From: an uncultured Chthoniobacterales bacterium
GTDB taxonomy: Bacteria > Verrucomicrobiota > Verrucomicrobiae > Chthoniobacterales > UBA10450
DNA length: 6,256 nt
Direction of reading: 5' to 3'
Assembly (NCBI GenBank): GCA_955652855.1
Contig: CATPCN010000667.1
Location: forward strand, 1-6,256
Position numbers and translations under genes: made by a program
Shown: piece by piece, positions 1 to 5,010 of the stretch
How the letters are laid out: each line of letters begins with the position of its first letter
How positions within the stretch are numbered: the first letter of the stretch is position 1
Notes under the pieces: model-generated
The model's database searches: none
What the model saw: only the letters and a program-made list of their open reading frames with translations
Told to the model about the DNA's origin: nothing

Positions 1-413
1 AGCTTGTTCCAATCGGCCAACGCATAACGCCCCGCGATGCTGAAATTGCGGTCGTCAGTGTCACCAGAGAAGCGCTCGATTTCGTTCTGGATCGCGACAT
101 CGAAGCGCAACGGCAATCCCATCTCAATTTCCTGCGTAAACAATTGATGCGGCGGGCCGTGCCGAAACACGTCGCCTTCATAAATCGTTTCTAGTTCGAA
201 GCAAAACGGAGGCAAGACATACGATTTCGTCAGGGTGGAAATGCGGCCGCGCGACAAATCCGGTGGTGCGCCGTAAGCGCTCGGAAGTTCCTCCGCTTCC
301 ACGAGCACATTCGGCGCTTCCCGAGCTTGCTCCGCGGCAGCAACGCGAACTGAAAGCCACGCGCAATAAGCGAAGACGCCGAGCAAGATCGACATTCGGC
401 TCAACGTTTTCAT
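1..413 (-). CDS. Secreted, probably outer-membrane beta-barrel protein (3' end outside window)
   Basis: Reading the minus strand from the ATG at 413 gives an open frame of about 137 codons that runs off the left edge. It begins MKTLSRMSILLGVFAYCAWL, a basic start plus hydrophobic core, with a likely signal peptidase I site after VAAA (about residue 28). A linker of about 40 residues follows, then barrel-like alternating strands such as FELETIYEGDVF and QEIEMGLPLRFDVAIQNEIERF. The motif order resembles the gene just upstream (PPxxxxxxET..., HEIEWGVNDKLRASLYLADW), so the two are probably distant paralogues. The start lies two bases after that gene's TGA, with no Shine-Dalgarno sequence, which suggests translational coupling. 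Met7 is an alternative start but leaves a shorter basic region. Export to the outer membrane is inferred; no substrate can be named. Confidence 0.72.
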   Translation of the reverse strand, partial: MKTLSRMSILLGVFAYCAWLSVRVAAAEQAREAPNVLVEAEELPSAYGAPPDLSRGRISTLTKSYVLPPFCFELETIYEGDVFRHGPPHQLFTQEIEMGLPLRFDVAIQNEIERFSGDTDDRNFSIAGRYALADWNK

Positions 414-415
414 TT

Positions 416-1171
416 TCAAAAACTGAAGCCGACAATTGCGCGCACCTGCACGTCCGGTTCTTCCGCTGTGTCGGTCAACTGCGTCAACACAGTCACTGTC
501 GTCCACCAGCGGGGAAAGCGAACGGAAACGTTCGGGCCGAAGAAAACATTTTGCGTCGTGTCGCGCGACCATTCGGGGAACAAGATTTCATGCAGAAATT
601 CCGCGCCGAAGGAAAAACGCGGCGACAATTCATAGCTGGCTCCGAGCGCTTGCTGAAATTCGCCCGCGTTTTCGGTAAGGCCGCTTCCTTCCCAAGTTGC
701 TTCCAATGTTGCGTTGTAAGCGCAAACGAGCGGGCCGAAATTTTTTTGCAGAATGATCTTGGATTCGAGCTCGACGAGGCGATCGCCCGCGCGAATCTCG
801 CCGTAAATCGAAGAGCCGATCGCGTCGGCGACCGGATTGCTCAAATTGTAAATCAATTCGAGCGCCGAATCCGAATAGGTGAAACCATGTCGATCTTGCG
901 CGGGATCATCGACGAAGTTCCAGTCGGCGAGATAAAGCGAGGCGCGCAGTTTGTCGTTCACGCCCCATTCAATTTCGTGCCGGAAGTCGAGCTCATGTGC
1001 GCGCGATCCATTTGACGAGCGAGTCGCCCACGTCACCCAATTCTCCGTTTCGAATTCGCCAGCCTCGGGCGGAATCGTTTCGTAAATATAAGTGAAATGG
1101 CGCGCATCGGCGAAACAACAAGGCGCCGCAATGAGCCACGCGATGGCGCAAAGCGACAGAAGCTTCTTCAT
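416..1171 (-). CDS. Small outer-membrane beta-barrel protein, function unknown
   Basis: The product is 251 residues with a clear signal peptide, MKKLLSLCAIAWLIAAPCCF, probably cut near FADA (residues 20-23). The rest is rich in alternating polar/hydrophobic strands and aromatic residues, for example FETENWVTWATRS, HEIEWGVNDKLRASLYLADW and FSFGAEFLHEILF. It ends VQVRAIVGFSF, and a C-terminal Phe on an amphipathic last strand is the usual recognition signal for the BAM machinery. The frame is open back to 1252, but I chose 1171 because the signal peptide starts there and the upstream 27 codons lie partly inside a dispersed repeat. A weak GGAAA stretch lies some 13 bases upstream. It is followed at once by a related secreted gene. 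FTR1 upstream hints at metal handling, but that is only neighbourhood evidence. Confidence 0.8.
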   Translation of the reverse strand: MKKLLSLCAIAWLIAAPCCFADARHFTYIYETIPPEAGEFETENWVTWATRSSNGSRAHELDFRHEIEWGVNDKLRASLYLADWNFVDDPAQDRHGFTYSDSALELIYNLSNPVADAIGSSIYGEIRAGDRLVELESKIILQKNFGPLVCAYNATLEATWEGSGLTENAGEFQQALGASYELSPRFSFGAEFLHEILFPEWSRDTTQNVFFGPNVSVRFPRWWTTVTVLTQLTDTAEEPDVQVRAIVGFSF

Positions 1172-1202
1172 GCGATCGATGCTTTTTCCGTTACGCGGTG
1201 GT

Positions 1203-1354
1203 CCGTCATCCCGAACGGAGTGAGGGACCTCGCCTACGGTGATGGCGCACACGAGAAATTAATTGCGTAATCGTTAGGGTTACGGGAGATCCCTCGTCGT
1301 CGGAGCTTGCCCTGAGCGCACTCCGAGAGTCGAATTGGCGACCCGGGATGACGG
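1203..1354. repeat. Inverted-repeat intergenic element with perfect 11-bp termini
   Basis: CCGTCATCCCG at 1203-1213 is matched exactly, as its reverse complement, by 1344-1354. A second inverted pair lies inside: GAGGGACCTC at 1222-1231 against GAGATCCCTC at 1286-1295 (9 of 10 pair). The left arm has 8 bases between the two blocks and the right arm has 48, so the right arm carries an insertion, which itself contains a small hairpin (CGGAG 1301-1305 with CTCCG 1321-1325). The phrase 'GTCATCCCGAACGGAGTGAGGGACCTCGC' type is a recurrent intergenic repeat in many environmental genomes (from memory). No open frame of its own fits, so it is a REP/MITE-like element rather than an insertion sequence. 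It fills the gap between FTR1 and the barrel gene and could stop or attenuate readthrough. Confidence 0.75.
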
Positions 1355-1381
1355 CGCGCAAGATCGACATCACGCGATCGC

Positions 1382-2407
1382 TCACGGGACGGTTTCCAAT
1401 CGTTCCACGATCTTGGCGTCGTCCTCTGGCTGCGACTCGCTTGGCGATTCCGGTGCATCTCCGCCGCGAAAATGACGGGCCGCATAATAAGAGCCCACAA
1501 CCAGAACCGCCGCGATCAGTTGCGCGGCCAACGTTTCGATCGTCGGGAAAACGGCGAACCACATTCCCATCCATGGCGGAATGATGTTCACCAGCGAGCT
1601 GATCTGCGTTTGCGTGATCCAATGCGCGAGCTGCATTTCCTGCGCTTGCTCGCCCACCATCACGAGCAACACAACGCCGAGCAGAACGCCGGTCGTAATC
1701 AACATTTTCCGATAGGGAAGGCGTTGTTGCAGAACGAAAGTTAGAACGGCGACCATGCCCGAAAGAATCAAGCCGAGCAGCGCGCCCTTCAGCACCACGG
1801 CGCCGCCCAGCCGCAGATAATAGCTCTGCAAAAAGAGAACGACCTCGAAACCCTCGCGATAAAGCGACGTGAACCCGAGCAGGATCAATCCCCATTGCAA
1901 ACGCCGTTGCGAAATTTCGACGCTGCTCGCGCCGGCCAGCAGCGTTTTCCGGCGGCGATTGTGCGCGCGAATCCAGCCGCCCCAATAAATTTTGTGGAAG
2001 AACCAATTCATGATGACGAGCAGAACAATCACCGCGAGAAGTCCGGTCGCGGCCTGCAAGTCGAGAGCGCGCATGTTATCGCCGAGCGAACTGACGATGC
2101 GCACGGCGATCAGCCAGGTGATCAACGTTGCGACGAACGCGAACCCGGCGCCGACTGCGACCGGACGCCGATGCGCTTGTTTCTTTCCTGTCATGCTCGC
2201 GGTGATGGCGGCGAGAACGAGAATGCACTCGAGCCCTTCACGAAAAACGAGCACGCCAATGTCGAGAAACGCGACCGTCGGACTGGTGTTCGGCTGCGTC
2301 GGATCCGGCGCGCCATGAACGGTCACGCCCTGCCAGACGATCACCGCCGCAACGAAGAGCGCTGCCGCAATAATGCCGGTGCGAAGAACTGTGCGCAGTG
2401 AGGTCAC
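1382..2407 (-). CDS. FTR1/EfeU-family high-affinity iron permease
   Basis: This 341-residue polytopic inner-membrane protein carries both signature R-E-x-x-E motifs of the FTR1 family: REGLE at residues 56-60 (LVFREGLECILVLAA) and REGFE at 184-188 (LYREGFEVVLFLQSY). These glutamates bind ferric iron in transport across the cytoplasmic membrane. Hydrophobic segments follow at about 83-105, 118-137, 172-182, 207-227, 235-251 and 296-312, and the C-terminal tail is acidic and disordered. An extra hydrophobic segment (residues 11-31) precedes the first motif helix and may be a signal anchor. The start is GTG at 2407; no ATG fits, and the Shine-Dalgarno is poor (TTTTAGG just before). Partner genes efeO, efeB or a multicopper oxidase are not seen. 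It is divergent from the gsp operon. I see no convincing Fur box. Confidence 0.92.
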   Translation of the reverse strand: MTSLRTVLRTGIIAAALFVAAVIVWQGVTVHGAPDPTQPNTSPTVAFLDIGVLVFREGLECILVLAAITASMTGKKQAHRRPVAVGAGFAFVATLITWLIAVRIVSSLGDNMRALDLQAATGLLAVIVLLVIMNWFFHKIYWGGWIRAHNRRRKTLLAGASSVEISQRRLQWGLILLGFTSLYREGFEVVLFLQSYYLRLGGAVVLKGALLGLILSGMVAVLTFVLQQRLPYRKMLITTGVLLGVVLLVMVGEQAQEMQLAHWITQTQISSLVNIIPPWMGMWFAVFPTIETLAAQLIAAVLVVGSYYAARHFRGGDAPESPSESQPEDDAKIVERLETVP

Positions 2408-2530
2408 CCTAAAACGCTAACACATCGCTCGAATGACCGCTGTCGTTCGGTTGCGAATTTTTAGCGGGCGCTTGCATCGACATATCCCCTGGACGCCTTG
2501 TGATTTTCCCGTGAGCGCGTAACTTTTTCG
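2408..2530. promoter_or_regulatory. Divergent intergenic region between FTR1 and gspH
   Basis: These 123 bases separate two diverging transcription units, so promoters for both must lie here or just inside the genes. TTGCGA at 2451-2456 and TTGCAT at 2472-2477 look like -35 elements, but neither has a good -10 hexamer at 16-18 bases. On the other strand an AT-rich TAAAAAT lies within the reverse of 2455-2463. No inverted repeat resembling a Fur operator was found. The position is secure; the exact promoter sites are not. Confidence 0.35.
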
Positions 2531-3004
2531 ATGCGTCGTCGCTTGGGATTTACCTTGATTGAGATCGCGATGTCGGTCTTTATCCTGCTCCTCATCCTCT
2601 TGCTCGCCGTGCCGAGTTTGCGAGGCGTTCTGGCCGATCGGCGCGCACGTCGTTCGCTCAATGATTTGAATAACCTGGTGCGTCAGGCGCAGGAACGCAG
2701 TGTGACCGAGCGGCGTCCGTATCTCATCGTGTGGACGAGCAAGAGCATCGTGCTTCGGCCCGAGATATTTTCGAAAGGCGAAGAAAAGGCGCCGGTTGCC
2801 ACGATGTCGATCCAACGAGGGGAAAGTTTCGCGATTAAATTTCCGGCTGCGTTGGAAAAAGATCCGCCGCCCGAATGGATCTTCTGGCCGTCGGGAACAT
2901 GCGAACCGGTTACCGTTTCATTTCAAGGCGGGAGCGGCTCGTGGACCGCAAATTATTCGGCGCTGACGGCGCGTCCCGCGCTGGCAAGTTATGTGGCGAA
3001 GTAA
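2531..3004 (+). CDS. gspH: Type II secretion minor pseudopilin GspH
   Basis: The 157-residue product starts MRRRLG and then FTLIEIAMSVFILLLILLL, a textbook class III (prepilin) signal: short basic leader, Gly at -1, Phe at +1 and Glu at +5, followed by a hydrophobic helix of about 20 residues. Prepilin peptidase should cut after Gly6. The helix continues into a polar amphipathic stretch (RRARRSLNDLNNLVRQAQERS), as in GspH/FimT. The C-terminal beta region includes EWIFWPSGTCEPVTVSF (residues 115-131), matching the late 'F-x-P-x-G' strand typical of GspH. GspH joins the I-J-K tip of the pseudopilus. It is first in the operon and overlaps gspI by 14 bases. No strong ribosome-binding site precedes the ATG. 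FimT is the main alternative, but the following I-J-K-L order favours GspH. Confidence 0.87.
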   Translation: MRRRLGFTLIEIAMSVFILLLILLLAVPSLRGVLADRRARRSLNDLNNLVRQAQERSVTERRPYLIVWTSKSIVLRPEIFSKGEEKAPVATMSIQRGESFAIKFPAALEKDPPPEWIFWPSGTCEPVTVSFQGGSGSWTANYSALTARPALASYVAK

Positions 3005-3440
3005 CATTGAAGTTCGAAGTTCGAAGTTCGAAGGCCGAAGGCCGAAGGCTGAAAATCGAAATTCGAAGAAAGCCTTCGCGCTTTACGAAGTTCTGCTCGG
3101 CGTCACCATCTTCGCCGTCGGCGTGCTTGTGATTGGGCGCTCCATCTCAAATTGTCTGAATGCGAGCACGATCAACGCGGAGGAAGATCGGGTGCGGCAA
3201 ATTTTGGCGAACCGAATGGCAGAAATCCAGGCGACGCCAACGAATCCGGATGCTTCCGCTGAATCCAAGATCGACACTGGATACGGCGCGGTAAAATTAA
3301 TTCAAAAAAGTGCGCCGGCCGGTTTGAAGGAGAATGATGTCGATCTTGTCGGGATCAATCGCGTGACGTTGCTGGCCGAATGGCAGCGCTCCGGCATCAA
3401 TCAAACGCAGCGGATCGAGTTTTATGTTTATCGGCGCTAA
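2991..3440 (+). CDS. gspI: Type II secretion minor pseudopilin GspI, with repeat-encoded leader
   Basis: The product has 149 residues. After an unusually long basic leader of 28 residues comes FALYEVLLGVTIFAVGVLVIG, with Phe at +1 and Glu at +5 of the mature chain. Residue -1 is Ala28 rather than the usual Gly. The segment EEDRVRQILANRMAEIQ (64-80) matches the GspI pattern 'A-x-N-R-x-A-E-x', and the small C-terminal strand domain (residues 108-149) has the expected size. GspI is the partner of GspJ and GspK in the pseudopilus tip. Residues 7-27 are encoded by a heptanucleotide tandem repeat (3009-3068) and read as three 7-residue units (EVRSSKF, EGRRPKA, ENRNSKK). The ATG at 2991 overlaps the end of gspH, and no other ATG, GTG or TTG lies in frame before the hydrophobic segment. 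Confidence 0.83.
   Translation: MWRSNIEVRSSKFEGRRPKAENRNSKKAFALYEVLLGVTIFAVGVLVIGRSISNCLNASTINAEEDRVRQILANRMAEIQATPTNPDASAESKIDTGYGAVKLIQKSAPAGLKENDVDLVGINRVTLLAEWQRSGINQTQRIEFYVYRR
3009..3068 (+). repeat. Heptanucleotide tandem repeat inside the gspI leader
   Basis: Eight tandem 7-bp units run from 3009 to 3064: GAAGTTC three times, GAAGGCC twice, then GAAGGCT, GAAAATC and GAAATTC, followed by a partial GAAG. The first six units share GAAG and differ only in the last three bases; the last two are decayed. The array lies wholly within coding sequence, between the gspI start codon and its hydrophobic helix. Since 7 is not a multiple of 3, gain or loss of one or two units would shift the frame. 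Confidence 0.9.
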
Positions 3441-4047
3441 ACGCGGAGGACGCGGCGCTTTCACGCTGCTCGAGATTACGCTCGCGGTCGCGATCCTCGC
3501 GATGATGTCATTGTCGATCTACCGCTTTGTGCAATCAAATCTCACTGCCCTGCGCCTCTCCACGGAAGCGAACGAAGACGATGCGCGCTATGCTGCTTTT
3601 GTAAATTTGCTCACGGCGCAGTGGCAAAGTTTACCTTCGGGAAGTGGAGCGCTTCATGGCGAGCCGCTGAAACTCGACAATCGTTCCCAAGATGAAATCA
3701 CATGGGTTTGCAGCGCGGGCCCGGGACTTCTGACGCGATATGCTCCCGGCGATTTCTTTGTTTCAATGCGGTTGCGACCGGTGGACAAAAAGAGCGACCG
3801 ATTGGCGCTCGGCATTGTGCGCAAGCCGAAAGGCGAGGCCACATTTTCGGACGAGCGCGAGACCTGGGTTCCACTGATTAACGATGTGGAGAGCTTGCAG
3901 ATTCGTTATTATCATCCGCGCCTGAACAGTTGGGTCGATCGTTGGTCCGACAATGCGACTTTGCCGCACCTGGTGAAACTGGTAATCGGCCACAAAGACA
4001 GCGCGCCGATGGAAGCGGTGATTGCGTTGAACCGAACGCCGTTATGA
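3424..4047 (+). CDS. gspJ: Type II secretion minor pseudopilin GspJ
   Basis: The 207-residue product begins MFIGAKRGGRGA and then FTLLEITLAVAILAMMSLSIY. This is a prepilin-type signal with Phe at +1 and Glu at +5, but Ala12 at -1 (Gly11 sits at -2). The C-terminal part has the GspJ hallmark: LINDVESLQIRYYHPRLNSW (151-170), then VDRWSD and LPHLVKLVIG (180-189), which corresponds to the family pattern 'L-x-x-x-V-x-x-L-x-x-R-Y-Y ... W ... L-P-x-x-V-x-L'. The length is normal for GspJ. GspJ sits at the pseudopilus tip with GspI and GspK. The ATG overlaps the last 17 bases of gspI in another frame, and the TGA overlaps the gspK start as ATGA, so translation is probably coupled along the operon. 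Confidence 0.88.
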   Translation: MFIGAKRGGRGAFTLLEITLAVAILAMMSLSIYRFVQSNLTALRLSTEANEDDARYAAFVNLLTAQWQSLPSGSGALHGEPLKLDNRSQDEITWVCSAGPGLLTRYAPGDFFVSMRLRPVDKKSDRLALGIVRKPKGEATFSDERETWVPLINDVESLQIRYYHPRLNSWVDRWSDNATLPHLVKLVIGHKDSAPMEAVIALNRTPL

Positions 4048-4985
4048 AGATGTCGATCTTAGTCAGAGGTCAGCGGTCAGAGGTCAGCGGTCAGCGGATT
4101 CGCGGCGCTGCGCTCATGCTTTCGCTCTGGGCGTTGTTTCTCTTGAGCGCGATGGTTATCTCCTGGGCATTGGATATCGATTCGCGTTTTACACTTTCGG
4201 GCGCCGCGAATCGCGCGCTCCAAGCGGAAGCGCTCGCCTGTTCGGGCGCGGAAATTGCGTTGCATCCTTCCGTGCAACCCGGCTCAACAGTTTTGAAAGG
4301 ACGCCCGGGTCCCAATCAAAGTTACGAAGCGAACATTAGCGGCGAAGGCGGCCGATTAAATGTGAACTGGCTCGTGGCAGGCGAGAATCCGGAGCGGCTT
4401 GAAGTTTTACGAAAGTATCTCGAGAACAAAGGAGTGGATCTCAATGAGCGCGACCGAATGATTGATTCGCTTCTAGATTGGGTGGAGCCGAACACCGGGC
4501 TCCATCATTTGAACGGGGCGGGGGAGAGCGAGAATTATCATCCCTCCCATACGCTTCTCACTCGCACCGACGAATTAAAAAAAGTGAGTGGTTGGCAGGA
4601 TTTTACATCGACACCGGGCTGGGACAACGAACTCACATTGAATAGCACCGGGCCGGTGGACCTTGTTTGGGCACCGCGCGATGTGCTGCTTGCTTTGCCG
4701 GGGATGGGTGAAGGTCGGGTGGATCAATTCCTCGCGCTGCGCCGCGGGCCGGATGGCATCGATGGGACGGCCGACGACGCGCAATTCAAAAGCATCGAGG
4801 AAATCGGCGCCGCGCTTGGTTTTTCACCGGAGCAATTTCAAGAACTCAGCGGGTTGGTCGGCTTCAACGATCAAGTGATGCGGGTGGTCAGTGTCGGAAA
4901 ATCGGGCGATGTTACGCGCGTTGTGCAAATGGTGATTCGCAAAGTCGGCGCCAGGCCGCAGTTGATTACATGGAAGGAGTTGTAA
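4044..4985 (+). CDS. gspK: Type II secretion minor pseudopilin GspK, with repeat-encoded leader
   Basis: The 313-residue product is much larger than the other pseudopilins, as GspK always is. Its leader MKMSILVRGQRSEVSGQRIRG is followed by AALMLSLWALFLLSAMVISW. It lacks Glu at +5, which is normal for GspK among pseudopilins. Family landmarks are GEGGRLNVNWL (100-110), DSLLDWVEPN (141-150) with the following GAGESENYH, and a helix-hairpin-helix-like LLALPGMGEGRVDQFLALR (215-233). GspK caps the pseudopilus tip. The frame is open upstream to 3930, but the ATG at 4044 gives an ATGA overlap with gspJ and a sensible leader; Met3 (4050) is an alternative. Residues 7-18 come from a 7-bp tandem repeat at 4062-4096. 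Confidence 0.9.
   Translation: MKMSILVRGQRSEVSGQRIRGAALMLSLWALFLLSAMVISWALDIDSRFTLSGAANRALQAEALACSGAEIALHPSVQPGSTVLKGRPGPNQSYEANISGEGGRLNVNWLVAGENPERLEVLRKYLENKGVDLNERDRMIDSLLDWVEPNTGLHHLNGAGESENYHPSHTLLTRTDELKKVSGWQDFTSTPGWDNELTLNSTGPVDLVWAPRDVLLALPGMGEGRVDQFLALRRGPDGIDGTADDAQFKSIEEIGAALGFSPEQFQELSGLVGFNDQVMRVVSVGKSGDVTRVVQMVIRKVGARPQLITWKEL
4062..4096 (+). repeat. Heptanucleotide tandem repeat inside the gspK leader
   Basis: Five perfect-length 7-bp units are present in the order GTCAGAG, GTCAGCG, GTCAGAG, GTCAGCG, GTCAGCG, so only one base varies. The array lies between the gspK start and its cleavage site and encodes the periodic VRGQRSE/VSGQRIR leader. The unit is unrelated to the one in gspI, although both are seven bases long. 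A single-unit change would shift the frame. Confidence 0.92.
4974..4979 (+). promoter_or_regulatory. Strong Shine-Dalgarno AAGGAG near the gspK end, out of range of the gspL ATG
   Basis: AAGGAG overlaps the last codons of gspK. The only ATG that fits gspL is 31 bases downstream (5011), too far for normal initiation. At the ideal spacing of 7 bases lies an ATC codon (4987) in the gspL frame. The intervening codons would add IDPLPVFV to the protein. This bears on where gspL really starts. Confidence 0.5.
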
Positions 4986-5010
4986 GATCGATCCGCTACC
5001 GGTTTTCGTA

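Noticed and set aside
263..1015. A 250-codon open frame on the plus strand
   Set aside because: It is antisense to the two barrel genes. The product is Arg/Ala-rich with no membrane or domain pattern, whereas the minus strand gives signal peptides and a proper barrel C-terminus.
1172..1252. N-terminal extension of the barrel gene back to 1252
   Set aside because: It would bury the signal peptide 27 residues inside the protein, and those codons come partly from the dispersed repeat (HSVRDDG is a typical repeat-derived read).
1206..2006. A 266-codon open frame on the minus strand in another frame of FTR1
   Set aside because: It overlaps the well-supported FTR1 frame, is Arg-rich without motifs, and ends inside the inverted-repeat element.
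2408..2530. Fur-type operator in front of the iron permease
   Set aside because: No 19-bp AT-rich inverted repeat with GATAAT-like halves could be found by eye on either strand.
3009..4096. CRISPR-like repeats
   Set aside because: The units are only 7 bp, directly abutting with no spacers, and are translated as part of gspI and gspK.
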